Assembly (NCBI RefSeq): GCF_004361815.1
Contig: NZ_SNWA01000002.1
Coordinates: 248,001 to 312,000, forward strand
DNA from: Paraburkholderia sp. BL10I2N1
Lineage (GTDB): Bacteria; Pseudomonadota; Gammaproteobacteria; Burkholderiales; Burkholderiaceae
Direction of reading: 5' to 3'
Length of the DNA stretch: 64,000 nt
The position numbers were made by a program, and so were the translations under genes. Under the pieces are notes generated by a model. It worked only from the letters and a program-made list of their open reading frames with translations. It was not told where the DNA came from and made no database searches. Positions 45,309-54,010 of the stretch are shown here, piece after piece (the first letter of the stretch is position 1; the number at the start of each line of letters is the position of its first letter).

Positions 45309-45452
45309 AAAACGGGATACCCGTACATCAATGCAAATATCATGTGCCTTAAGGAACTTGACGTTGACGAAGCTTTGAATGCGCCGATCACCTGCCAGAA
45401 TGGCCTGGAGAATGATTGGACCAATCCCCCTTTGGAACGCCGACATCTTTGA
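45309..45452 (+). pseudogene. GFA-family protein, C-terminal part
   Basis: After the 3-base target repeat the frame continues KTGYPYINANIMCLKELDV and ends NDWTNPPLERRHL. It joins directly to DRVDMPN at 43989. The INANIMCLKELDVD segment fits the last strands of the GFA fold. The gene would be intact if the IS were removed. Confidence 0.75.
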
Positions 45453-45777
45453 TTCTGGCATATCGGACTTCCGTAGGAAACAGGGTAATCAGGGAGTTCT
45501 TCCCGAATGTTGCGGTATTTCGTACAGGTTCTGATTTCGGTTTTGAACAGAGAATTCTGAGGCCCCCACTACAACGACAGACAAACCTCGCGCGCGTGAA
45601 ATCGACTGCCATCATCCTGCCCATAGACCACTCTTGACGTTAGCTCTTACCCGTATTGCCAAACTGATGTGATCGGCCAGTTTCCCCTGCGCGAAATGGC
45701 GATCTGCATCCCGGCGTCGAATCCTCTTCACCCGTTCACTCCGCGATGCTGTGTCCGATCAGACATCGCATGGGCAC
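45453..45777. other. Intergenic region left of the fimbrial composite element
   Basis: About 325 bases with no convincing gene. It ends at the direct repeat TGGCGGAAAT that borders the ISAs1 remnant. Confidence 0.4.
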
Positions 45778-45787
45778 TGGCGGAAAT
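45778..45787. repeat. Target-site duplication, left copy (tggcggaaat)
   Basis: The ten bases TGGCGGAAAT lie just outside the left ISAs1 terminus at 45788. The same ten bases follow the right terminus at 55772-55781 in direct orientation. Confidence 0.85.
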
Positions 45788-45825
45788 CAGGGCGATTGCA
45801 TGAAGCGTCAAAGATTGTTTAAAGA

Positions 45826-46325
45826 TTGACCGGAAGGCTTGTGAACAAAGCGGTGCGCGCGATTACTCTGGATTTTGCCCCGGAGAAACGGATGCATGAC
45901 GTACTGAGTATCGAGGAAGCTTTTGGGGATTTGAATGACCCACGCAGCCGCCCGTCGGCACATGATCTGACGCAGCTGCTGGTGGTGGCGTTGTGCGCGA
46001 TCCTGTCAGGCGCCAGATCTGAGGAGAAGAGAAGCTGGACTGGCTGCGCTGTCATATACCATTGGACCAGGGCATCCCCTCCCACGACACATTCGGTCGC
46101 GTCTTCGCGGCGCTCAATCCGAAGCAGTTCGAGGCTTGCTTCATTCGCTGGATGAGTCGCCTGTTCCCGGCTTTAGCCAGCGCTCAATCCGAAGCAGTTC
46201 GAGGCTTGCTTCATTCGCTGGATGAGTCGCCTGTTCCCGGCTTTAGCCAATCAGGTCGTGGCGATCCCCCAAGGGGACTTCCTTCGGGGCGTGCACTGCT
46301 GCTCAAGGGCGCGATTGTCACGCCG
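45826..46325 (+). pseudogene. ISAs1-family transposase remnant (left copy)
   Basis: The N-terminal frame reads MHDVLSIEEAFGDLNDPRSR and DLTQLLVVALCAILSGARS, typical of ISAs1 (DDE_Tnp_1-like with an H-repeat associated N-terminal domain). It then shifts frame at about 46020, continues HIPLDQGIPSHDTFGRVF in another frame, and contains a 70-base tandem duplication. It stops abruptly at 46325 where the duplicated fimbrial segment begins. Confidence 0.85.
46111..46250 (+). repeat. 70-bp tandem duplication inside the left ISAs1 remnant
   Basis: Two adjacent 70-base units, 46111-46180 and 46181-46250, both start cgctcaatccgaagcag and end ctttagcca. Seventy is not a multiple of three, so the copy shifts frame. 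The right ISAs1 remnant has only one unit. Confidence 0.9.
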
Positions 46326-46489
46326 GGCCCATCGTCCTGGTTGGTAAACTGCAGACTCTGCTCTCTGGCGTTTCCATCGTAGATGACACGGGTACCGGGC
46401 ATGATGACGCTGGCGCAGGCGCTGCCAATCTGGGCAGCACACGTGGCGGCCAAGATTACCCTGTAAACATTTTCACGAACCCAGCCCAT
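46326..46489 (-). pseudogene. Fimbrial chaperone, N-terminal fragment
   Basis: From ATG at 46489 the frame gives MGWVRENVYRVILAATCA, then VIMPGTRVIYDGNAREQS and stops matching after about 55 codons, where it runs into ISAs1 sequence at 46325. It equals the first 55 residues of the chaperone at 53159-53917 except Ile for Met at residue 12. Not functional. Confidence 0.9.
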
Positions 46490-46532
46490 GTTATCTCCGT
46501 TTCCGCAAGCTGTTGATTAGATGTACTGATAT

Positions 46533-46571
46533 AAAATCCTTCGGGCTTGCTTGGATATGCAAGCCCGAAGG
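46533..46571 (-). terminator. Hairpin after the second pilin gene
   Basis: A 13-bp perfect stem (46538-46550 with 46559-46571, ccttcgggcttgc) followed on the minus strand by GATTTTAT. It is the same structure as at 53961-53999 and should end or attenuate the pilin transcript. Confidence 0.75.
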
Positions 46572-46582
46572 CAAGGGGGTGA

Positions 46583-47122
46583 TTACTGGTAGCTAACTGC
46601 GTACTGCACGCTGCCCAGCACCGAACCCGGCGTTGCGCCGCCTTGTTCGGAGATGTACTGAACAGCGAAGTCGTGCGACGCGGTCGTTGCGCCAACTTCC
46701 AGATTCAGGCCCGGTGCGGCATAACCGTTGACGCCGCTCAGGTTGAACGGCGCAGACGGTGCTGCCGGATCGAGCAGTTGCAGGGCAACGTTAGTCGCGC
46801 TGCCGGTGTTGCCCAGATTGCCGCTCGGGGTGACCTGGTTGCCCACGAACACCGTATCGATCGACTGAGCGACCGTCGTCGGAGCCATACATCCAGTCAC
46901 GCCAATCGTGAACTTGGTCGGTTCAGCGGTGGCGCCCGCGCCAGCCAACTCTGACGACGCGACGATAGGCAGCAGCACGGCCGGGCTGGCAGCATTGCCG
47001 TCGATCGAAACCGCGCACGTCTGATCCGTCACTTCGCCCTGGAAGTTGATGGTGTTGCCGCTGGAAGCAAACGCGAAGACAGGAACAGCCGCAATGGCGA
47101 GGGCAAGAAGATGTTTTTTCAA
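46583..47122 (-). CDS. Major fimbrial subunit, second copy
   Basis: A 179-residue type 1 pilin. The signal peptide ends PVFAFASS, TINFQGEVTDQTCAVSI holds the first Cys and GVTGCMAPTTV the second of the subunit disulfide. The C-terminus VLGSVQYAVSYQ is the beta-zipper recognised by the chaperone. It differs from the first copy at ten positions, all between residues 15 and 70, and is identical after that. It has its own copy of the upstream region but only a broken chaperone behind it, so it is either an extra subunit or a recombination reserve. Confidence 0.9.
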   Translation of the reverse strand: MKKHLLALAIAAVPVFAFASSGNTINFQGEVTDQTCAVSIDGNAASPAVLLPIVASSELAGAGATAEPTKFTIGVTGCMAPTTVAQSIDTVFVGNQVTPSGNLGNTGSATNVALQLLDPAAPSAPFNLSGVNGYAAPGLNLEVGATTASHDFAVQYISEQGGATPGSVLGSVQYAVSYQ

Positions 47123-47358
47123 GGTATAACTCGTTTTGGAAAGGTTGATAAATGTCGCCGCTTCTCAGGCAGCAAACGAATTCTGGGGCTTTCAACTTCA
47201 TTCCAATGTAAGCCGCGTCCGATAAATTCGTCGGACTGGAATAGATCCAGGACAAAGGCATCTATGCGTTCCACGAGAAATATGCCTTCGGCCTGCTCGT
47301 GCACGACGACCTTTTCCTGTCGCGCACGATCCCCGATGATTCCGGCGCACTACCGCAA

Positions 47359-47491
47359 ACGCCGATCCATCAACGCTTCAAGCTGCACCGCAGCGTCGTC
47401 GTCATCTTCGACCGCGTTATTCAGAACTGGGGTGCTTACCTCGGCGACAACGCGATAAGCAGCACGATCCTCGATCGCCTCATGCACTTCC
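47359..47491 (+). pseudogene. IstB-like C-terminal remnant
   Basis: The frame reads HRSVVVIFDRVIQNWGAYLG followed by DNAISSTILDRLMH, which resembles the sensor part of IS21-type IstB proteins (usually TNR..QDWG..LGD....TTILDRLMH). The preceding 60 bases (LLVHDDLFLSRTIPDD) are not assigned. It is a short degenerate fragment unrelated to the complete istB at 915-1715. Confidence 0.5.
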
Positions 47492-47508
47492 GGGCTGACT
47501 CGTTGCAT

Positions 47509-47775
47509 GGCAGGACCTGGGCGCCGTGCGGTGAAACACCCGTTGTCGAGCGTCCGGGTGAGCGGCAAAGTATGAGCGCGGCGTCTGCCATCAACTTGAA
47601 GAGTGCCTTCTGGTTTGCAACATACGAAGATGGGCTCAGCGGTGGGTTGTTCGTGACGCTGCTCAGGATGTTGATGTTCAATCGCCACAAGGCGGTTCAT
47701 CTGGTCGTCGATGGAGACAGGTCGGCTCATTTCCACCAGCGGCCGGGGCGACTCAAATGTCACTTTTGGCAGCTA
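47509..47775 (+). pseudogene. IS630-family transposase remnant
   Basis: The frame reads RTWAPCGETPVVERPGERQS, AINLKSAFWFATYEDG and KAVHLVVDGDRSAH. These match the middle of IS630 transposases, with the second catalytic Asp in the HLVVDG strand. The third acidic residue and the C-terminus are lost or frameshifted. It fuses directly to the IstB-like fragment before it. Confidence 0.65.
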
Positions 47776-47878
47776 CGTGGTCACTACCCATCAAGCCGTC
47801 CAGGATACAACGCCTCACCCCTCGTTCATCCCGAACGCCGTACCGCGCGAAGCCTGCGGCCCGCAATCCATGCAGTTG

Positions 47879-48775
47879 TTACGGGCCAACCGCCACATTT
47901 CGTTCATCGGCTGCCGGATTGCCATCATCGTCGATCAGGGAAAATAGCACTTTTGCATTTTCACCCGGGTTGGCATGCAGCGTGTCGAGATCGAAAGAGG
48001 CGCTGGAAAACGGGGCGACCATATCAGCCTGGGCTTGTTGCGACGCATTCGCCAGCTTGACCTCGACGGCACCCAGCGTTGCGTAATAGGGTGTCGGGTT
48101 GTCAACCTTCAGCACAAGCTTGTCCGATGCCTGGACAAGCGAGAACACAAGATGCCGGGGGAACTCGCTCACGGAATACGGGAGCTTTTCTGGTCGCACG
48201 AACACCTTGACCTGGGTGCGCATCGTGACAGTCACCGTCTGAGCGTCGGGTAGCCGGTCCTTGGGTGTTGCCGGAATCTCGTACAGATTGAGCCAGAACA
48301 GGGACTCGCGATCTTCGGGCAGCGGCGCCCCCGAATTGATGAGGCGCAGACTCGTCTGATCGCCTGGACCCATGCGAAAAACAGGCGGCAGCACGATGAT
48401 CGGTGCCTTCGACTCCTGTGGCACCGAATTGATGTCGCCGTCATCCACCCATGCCTGAACGAGTACCGGGTACTTGTTGACATTGAACACCTGCAGGGAC
48501 TGTTCAGTGGCACCCGCCGCGAACACCACCCGCGACACCTCGGGCGTCACACCCGCAGCGGCCTGAGCGCTCCATATAGCCAGGGGCAGTGCGCCCCACG
48601 CAAGCGCGAAGCGCGCCAACCGGCGGGACCCGCGCACGGCCAGACGTGTCCAGCCAGCACGAGGAATGCGTACCTGTCCACGCGCAGTCGGGGCACCGCG
48701 CCGGTCCGCAAACATCGTGCGAATCGACGGTCTTTCGGCATCCTGCGCGCGGGACGCTGACACGTGGATCTTCAT
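47879..48775 (-). CDS. Second periplasmic fimbrial chaperone (PapD-like)
   Basis: A chaperone of 298 residues from the first ATG. The hydrophobic export segment is RFALAWGALPLAIWSAQA at about residues 54-72, so the true start may lie downstream of 48775. The mature part has the two Ig domains: VSRVVFAAGATEQSLQVFN (first strands), PIIVLPPVFRMGPGDQTSLR (G1 donor region), then ESLFWLNLYEIP. It probably serves the tip protein encoded just before it, while the first chaperone serves the pilin. Last intact gene of the operon. Confidence 0.85.
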   Translation of the reverse strand: MKIHVSASRAQDAERPSIRTMFADRRGAPTARGQVRIPRAGWTRLAVRGSRRLARFALAWGALPLAIWSAQAAAGVTPEVSRVVFAAGATEQSLQVFNVNKYPVLVQAWVDDGDINSVPQESKAPIIVLPPVFRMGPGDQTSLRLINSGAPLPEDRESLFWLNLYEIPATPKDRLPDAQTVTVTMRTQVKVFVRPEKLPYSVSEFPRHLVFSLVQASDKLVLKVDNPTPYYATLGAVEVKLANASQQAQADMVAPFSSASFDLDTLHANPGENAKVLFSLIDDDGNPAADERNVAVGP

Positions 48776-48894
48776 AGGGGGCTCACAAAGATTGATGCTG
48801 ATCTAACGACTTTACTATTCGGCTGCGCCCGCAAACTTCATTGGAGCGCCGCAACCGGCGCCCTAATAATGACCGTCTGTGAGGGTAGAACCGG

Positions 48895-50319
48895 TTACTG
48901 CACCCGCACGACAACCTGAGCCGTCGCGTTAAACTTCCCTGTCGTCACGGGCGTCACTCGTGGCGCAAAGGCCTTGAAGGTCGCATTGATCGTGCGCGTA
49001 TAGGAGGTCATGCCGCCAGATGCCGGGCCATTTGCAGATGCATCATTCAAAACCGGATCCCAGCCATCCTTGGTACCGCCGGCGGTGACGTACTCGTTGG
49101 TGAGGAAGTTCAAGGCAGCACCTCCCGGTCTCGACAATGCCACACCCACGCCGGTTGCAGCACCGGGATCGGTTCCGTAGCCATCGGAGAGCAGATAGCT
49201 CACGCCACTTCCCGTGGTCGTCAGGCCCATGCTGGTCGCGCTCTGTGCATTGGCCGGTGGAGCAAGAATGCCCAGCGCGGTCTGGTTGGCCGCCGTTCCG
49301 CTCGCGAAAGCCGCCAGGTTCGCAGGTTTCGTGGTCTGGCACTGCATCTGGATTGTGATGGGCAACTGCCTGGAACCACCCTGATTCAGTTCGCCAATCG
49401 CAATCGACGGGAAATTCACCACCGGTGTTGCATTGGTCACTGCACAGGTGGCGGATCGTCTGACCGTTACATTGCCATAGGGGTTGATCGAACCGGGCCA
49501 ATTGCCATACCAGCCGTTGTAGTGATTGAGGGAGTCGGCGCCAACCGACAGGTTACCCTTGATGATAGTGCCACTGGCGCCGCCAACAAATGCAGAATAG
49601 GCGACGGGCTGGGACCACGCCCAAGCCCCAGTGCGAGTATTGTCATGGACCGGGCAGGTGCTGCACTGGAAAAACTCCATCTTGTACTGACTGAAGTTCT
49701 TTGCCTTGACGAGAAACCAGCCCTGACTGTCGACATCGAGGTTAGTAAGGGGCGTAGCCTTCCAGTACCGCGACACGTATTCACCTGTTGTCATGTTCGT
49801 TACTCGGGACACGACCCCCGTGTAATAGGTTTCATACGTTTCCGGGATACCTGACTGGGCACTGACATTGGTGTAGCCAGCATATGTGTTATCGCCGTTC
49901 GTCGCATAGTATTCAAACATGGTGCCGGCCGAATCAGGGGAGCAGCGGAACAGAACCTGCTCCGGACTGTAGCCCCCAACGCCTTTATCACCGAGGTTGA
50001 CCATGGGCGCCACGCCGCTTGCGAGCAGCGTGCCGTCTGGCACAAAGGGAGGGGTGTTGATCTGAATGGTCATTGGATAGGCGCCTTTCCCCCCCCCATC
50101 GGTTGACCCCGTCCAGCTACTGGCAACGGTACCCGGGTCCGTGTAGAGATTCGAATTCTTATTGGTGGTAAGCTTCGTGATCTTCCAGCACCCCTTCGAG
50201 GTGGACTGGGCCCAGGCGTGCGTGGGCACGACGATGCTCGACATGACGACCAACGTCGCCAGCAGGCCGTTTCGACTCACCCGGGGCGAACGCCAGGCGA
50301 AGTTTAAAAAGCGATTCAT
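48895..50319 (-). CDS. Fimbrial tip protein/adhesin
   Basis: A 474-residue exported protein with a signal peptide ending VVPTHAWAQ. It is much larger than a pilin and has two parts: an N-terminal lectin-like domain (about 40-290, rich in Tyr, Trp, Gly and Asn, with paired cysteines in FFQCSTCPVHDN) and a C-terminal pilin-type domain (about 300-474, VVNFPSIAIGELNQGG through the final TAQVVVRVQ). This is the two-domain layout of FimH-like adhesins. It is downstream of the usher. The receptor is unknown. Confidence 0.8.
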   Translation of the reverse strand: MNRFLNFAWRSPRVSRNGLLATLVVMSSIVVPTHAWAQSTSKGCWKITKLTTNKNSNLYTDPGTVASSWTGSTDGGGKGAYPMTIQINTPPFVPDGTLLASGVAPMVNLGDKGVGGYSPEQVLFRCSPDSAGTMFEYYATNGDNTYAGYTNVSAQSGIPETYETYYTGVVSRVTNMTTGEYVSRYWKATPLTNLDVDSQGWFLVKAKNFSQYKMEFFQCSTCPVHDNTRTGAWAWSQPVAYSAFVGGASGTIIKGNLSVGADSLNHYNGWYGNWPGSINPYGNVTVRRSATCAVTNATPVVNFPSIAIGELNQGGSRQLPITIQMQCQTTKPANLAAFASGTAANQTALGILAPPANAQSATSMGLTTTGSGVSYLLSDGYGTDPGAATGVGVALSRPGGAALNFLTNEYVTAGGTKDGWDPVLNDASANGPASGGMTSYTRTINATFKAFAPRVTPVTTGKFNATAQVVVRVQ

Positions 50320-50397
50320 GAATAAGAACTCCTGATAGTCGTCGATTCGGCCCTAGGCCCGAATCGACGGGTGCGCCAGCCTTGCCGGCGCACAACA

Positions 50398-53157
50398 TTA
50401 CTTGGCTGCGGCCTGAATTTCAGCCGATTCAAGGGGGGCGCACCTTGCGCTCATCCGAATGATGGGTGCGGAATCCTGCCCGGTGGTGTCGTACGCAATG
50501 GCGCATTGATCTTCGCGACGCTCTCCCCACTTCACGGTCAGCGTGCCGCGATCCTCCGGCACTCGAGCGTAGACCTGTCCTCCCTGCCCCACCATACCGA
50601 TGGCAGCGCCGGTGCTGTCCAGCACATCCGCGCCCAGAGGCAGCGACTCGCCTTCTGGCCGGGTCGCTCCGATCAACAACGCGTGACCGGTCAGTGTGGA
50701 GAATTTGAGCAGCACGGCAGATCCGGCATACGGTGCAACCCGAATCTGGTTACCTGTCAATTCAGCGTTCTGGTTGATCCCCTTGGTGTCAAGCGCCACA
50801 TCGTTGTAGCGGTACGGTGTCAGCGACGGAACGATTGCGTACCCGAAACTGTCCACGCGCGCACCCGACCCGTTGCGCACAGTGGCACCCTCTGCACCCT
50901 TGGCTTCAACAAGGCCGAACGTATCGCTCAGGTACGGGCCGAGTGTGACCCCACCACCATGCGCGACTGCTGCGCCGCGTGCGGTGGCGCCGGCCTGCCA
51001 GAAGCCATTACCCTGCGAATAGTTCGCGCCCATCGTGACCATCGACAGGTTCTTCTGCACGTTGCCGCTGACGCTCTTCGAGCCGCTTTGCGTCTCGGCC
51101 GATGCCGACAGGCCATAGCTGAGTGTCTGCGCCGCATCGGCGATACCGCTTACGGACGTCTGGAACGAGGTGCCCTGGCCGGTGCCGGTTGCAACGCTGC
51201 CGGAGAGACTTGCGGAGCGCGGGCCGGAGCCGAGCGGGATCGAAACCGTCGCCATGAGCGTATTGGACGACTGGCCGCTCGATCCCGACTGGGCACTGCC
51301 GGCCACCAGGTTCGGCAAGCCAGTACCGTAGAGCATGCCGGTCTGCTGGCGAATGAACGACAGGTTATAGTTGATCGACCTGTAGTGATTGTTATAGCTG
51401 AGCTGGAGCTGCGTATCACGCGGCCTCGAGCCATAGTAGCTGCTTATCGCAGCTGACAGCGAAAGGGAGCCGTACTGGTTGAGGCTCTGGTTGACGTTAA
51501 CCGTAAACTGATCGCGCTGCTGATACGTGCCTGATGACCAGGTCTCGCCATTCTGATAGGCCACCCGTGCGCTCAGCGCGTCCAGAAAGTCCCGATAACC
51601 TTTGGTCGAATAGCGGTAGCCGGCCAGCGAGAACGTGGTCATGGTCTGCTGGAGGGTATGGCTGTAGTTGATGGAACTCCGCCACCCGTTCACGCGGTTA
51701 CCCTGCGCATCAAGTGCGTTGGACCACGCAGCGTTCAGGCCGAACGCGCCAAATGACGTTCCAAATACCACACCAGCCAGCACGGACTGGTAATCCGTGG
51801 AAAGACGTGCGCCGCCGTTGGCGGTGATCATATTGGTCAGACCGCGCTCATACGTAAAGTCGGCGAACTTTGCGTTCGAGCCTTCCACCTGGCGCACCTG
51901 ACCCAGCGTGAAGCTATAGTGTGACGCGCCGGGTCGCAGCGAGTTCGGCACTGCGGAAAACGGCACCGTGAACGTGGAGACCTGCCCGTTCGCTTCGAAC
52001 ACCCGCACGGTCAGGTCACCCTGATAGCTCGTAGGGTTCAGGTCGTTGATCGAAAACGGACCCGGCGCGACTGTGGTCTGGTAAATGACGTTGCCGTTCT
52101 GACTTACCTCGACCCGTGCGTTGGTGTTGGCAACACCGTTCACGACCGGCGCGTAACCGCGCATCGAGTCCGGCAGCATGCGGTCATCGGTCTCGATATG
52201 AAACCCGGTGTAACCCACAGAACTGAGCAGGTTGCCACCCGTGAAGTTTTGCCCGACGGTGAGGTGGCTGTTCCAGGCCGGCAACGGTCGCTCAGCGTAC
52301 GTGCGAATATTGTTCCACTGTCCGGCGCTACCCGCAGGGCTGTTGTTAAACGTGTAGGCGGACTGCTGGTGAAAACGCCATAGCCCGATGTTCAGACCGG
52401 CGTTGATACCCGCATAGAGCGAGTTTGTCTTGTAGCCAAAGGCCGACGACGTGTAGTAGTTCGTGTCGTAGTTGAGATAGGCCATGGTCTGGCCTGCCTC
52501 GAGGCTGGCCAGGTCGACTGCACCGCGCGGCACATGCTTCATCTGCGCGTGTGGAACGCTGATGTTAAGACGCAGGCGCGACAGGTCGAAGGCCGTGGAT
52601 GAGCCCGGCACGCGCTGCGCAAGCGGACCGCACAGCGCAGGCAAGGCTTCTGCGGGTGGCGTGTGCACCGCTGGCATAGCCTCATCCGGGACACTGTCCG
52701 TTGACGCGGAAGACGCACTGGACACTTCGCTGGAGGTGGCGCTCTCTACCAGCATCCCGGTCGAGGTCAGAAAATCGTCGCTCAGACACGGATAAACCTC
52801 GCCGCTATCTGTGCTGCGGAACTCGACCGGCTGACGGGAGATAAAGACGTCATTCACGTAGATATCGACCCGATAATTTCCGGGGTCTACGCTGCTAACT
52901 TTATTAAAGCGTTCGATATCGGCGACACCGAGCGATGAACCCATCAGCAGCTCGCTGTCAAACGTATAGGCGGGTGCTGCACTACCGGAAGCCTCGACGG
53001 CCGCCGGAATGGGCGCGGCCAGCACCTGGCATGCGGGAATCGCAAAACCGAGGGCCGCTACGATTATCGAAACCTGGGAAGGTCTGTTTGACCTTACGCG
53101 GGTGGAAACAACCCGACCGTTGACGGAATACACTGTTTTTCGAGGCTGACGCAACAT
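50398..53157 (-). CDS. Outer-membrane usher (FimD/PapC type)
   Basis: A 919-residue usher. After the signal region comes the N-terminal chaperone-binding domain (FDSELLMGSSLGVADIERFN, then PGNYRVDIYVNDVFI), the 24-strand beta-barrel with plug (about 150-700) and the C-terminal domains (ESLPLGADVLDSTGAAIGMV, YARVPEDRGTLTVKWG). Full length and intact. The start is one base from the chaperone stop. It assembles chaperone-bound subunits into a surface fibre. Confidence 0.95.
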   Translation of the reverse strand: MLRQPRKTVYSVNGRVVSTRVRSNRPSQVSIIVAALGFAIPACQVLAAPIPAAVEASGSAAPAYTFDSELLMGSSLGVADIERFNKVSSVDPGNYRVDIYVNDVFISRQPVEFRSTDSGEVYPCLSDDFLTSTGMLVESATSSEVSSASSASTDSVPDEAMPAVHTPPAEALPALCGPLAQRVPGSSTAFDLSRLRLNISVPHAQMKHVPRGAVDLASLEAGQTMAYLNYDTNYYTSSAFGYKTNSLYAGINAGLNIGLWRFHQQSAYTFNNSPAGSAGQWNNIRTYAERPLPAWNSHLTVGQNFTGGNLLSSVGYTGFHIETDDRMLPDSMRGYAPVVNGVANTNARVEVSQNGNVIYQTTVAPGPFSINDLNPTSYQGDLTVRVFEANGQVSTFTVPFSAVPNSLRPGASHYSFTLGQVRQVEGSNAKFADFTYERGLTNMITANGGARLSTDYQSVLAGVVFGTSFGAFGLNAAWSNALDAQGNRVNGWRSSINYSHTLQQTMTTFSLAGYRYSTKGYRDFLDALSARVAYQNGETWSSGTYQQRDQFTVNVNQSLNQYGSLSLSAAISSYYGSRPRDTQLQLSYNNHYRSINYNLSFIRQQTGMLYGTGLPNLVAGSAQSGSSGQSSNTLMATVSIPLGSGPRSASLSGSVATGTGQGTSFQTSVSGIADAAQTLSYGLSASAETQSGSKSVSGNVQKNLSMVTMGANYSQGNGFWQAGATARGAAVAHGGGVTLGPYLSDTFGLVEAKGAEGATVRNGSGARVDSFGYAIVPSLTPYRYNDVALDTKGINQNAELTGNQIRVAPYAGSAVLLKFSTLTGHALLIGATRPEGESLPLGADVLDSTGAAIGMVGQGGQVYARVPEDRGTLTVKWGERREDQCAIAYDTTGQDSAPIIRMSARCAPLESAEIQAAAK

Positions 53158-53158
53158 C

Positions 53159-53917
53159 TCACTTCATCCCTTGTTCTACAACTACCGCGTATTCCGATTC
53201 GCGAACCGCACCGTAGTCGTCGACGTATTTGATTTTCAGACTGGGGGTTGCCCCTTCAAGCGGACATTCCCCCTTAACGCTCCATCCCGCCTCGGAATGA
53301 GGCGCGAGCATGTCAGCCGTGAAGGTTGCGGTATGCGTGCCGCAGGTCACACTGCCGTCAAGAAGCGAGATGTAGTAGCCAGACGAGTTGTTAGCGGTGA
53401 CGCGCTCACTCTTGTCTTGTTTGCCAATACGGAATGTGAGTTGCTGCTGCGCTTTTTGCGCGCTGCCTTCAATCCCGGCTGGACGATAGAAAAGCTTGAG
53501 CCGGTTGCGCAACATCACCAGCATCTGGTTCTGGTCGGCATAGGCCGCGTTTTTTGATGGGATCTGCAGGGTATTGAGGTAAAACACCGACTCGCGGTCC
53601 TGCGGCAGATCCTTGCCGGTAAACACCAGGCGTACTGTCTGCCCCGCCTTGGGCTCGATGCGAAATATGGGTGGGGTAACCAGGAACGGCGCGTCGGCCG
53701 TGTCGGGGGTAGACTGGGCATTCCCCGAGTCAACCCACACCTGCATGACGCTTGGCCCATCGTCCTGGTTGGTAAACTGCAGACTCTGCTCTCTGGCGTT
53801 TCCATCGTAGATGACACGGGTACCGGGCATGATGACGCTGGCGCAGGCGCTGCCAATCTGGGCAGCACACGTGGCGGCCAGCATTACCCTGTAAACATTT
53901 TCACGAACCCAGCCCAT
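53159..53917 (-). CDS. Periplasmic fimbrial chaperone (PapD-like)
   Basis: A 252-residue chaperone with a signal peptide ending CAAQIGSACA. SVIMPGTRVIYDGNAREQSL is the first strand, FLVTPPIFRIEPKAGQTVRL the G1 donor strand, and DRESVFYLNTLQIPSKN the family signature with the Ig-domain salt-bridge region. It folds the pilin and delivers it to the usher. It lies 93 bases after the pilin gene, with a strong hairpin in the gap that should lower its expression relative to the pilin. Confidence 0.95.
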   Translation of the reverse strand: MGWVRENVYRVMLAATCAAQIGSACASVIMPGTRVIYDGNAREQSLQFTNQDDGPSVMQVWVDSGNAQSTPDTADAPFLVTPPIFRIEPKAGQTVRLVFTGKDLPQDRESVFYLNTLQIPSKNAAYADQNQMLVMLRNRLKLFYRPAGIEGSAQKAQQQLTFRIGKQDKSERVTANNSSGYYISLLDGSVTCGTHTATFTADMLAPHSEAGWSVKGECPLEGATPSLKIKYVDDYGAVRESEYAVVVEQGMK

Positions 53918-53960
53918 GTTATCTCCGTTTCCGCAAGCTGTTGATTAGATGTACTGATAT

Positions 53961-53999
53961 AAAATCCTTCGGGCTTGCTTGGATATGCAAGCCCGAAGG
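53961..53999 (-). terminator. Hairpin between pilin and chaperone genes (attenuator)
   Basis: A 13-bp perfect stem (53966-53978 with 53987-53999) and an 8-base loop are followed on the minus strand by GATTTTAT, a short U run. Many fimbrial operons place such a partial terminator after the pilin gene to make far more pilin than chaperone. Confidence 0.75.
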
Positions 54000-54010
54000 C
54001 AAGGGGGTGA

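Larger units (their letters stand above)
46326..47241 (-). repeat. Direct repeat of the pilin cassette, copy 2
   Basis: This segment of about 916 bases matches 53754-54669 in the same orientation. It covers the start of a chaperone gene, the intergenic hairpin, a whole pilin gene and about 120 bases upstream of it. Most differences lie in the 5' part of the pilin gene. Confidence 0.9.

Noticed and set aside
45416..45637. A 73-codon plus-strand frame
   Set aside because: It overlaps the GFA C-terminus, has no ribosome site and no recognisable motif.
47299..48060. A 253-codon plus-strand frame as a single gene
   Set aside because: It is a chance fusion of an IstB-like fragment, an IS630-like fragment and the antisense of the chaperone gene end.
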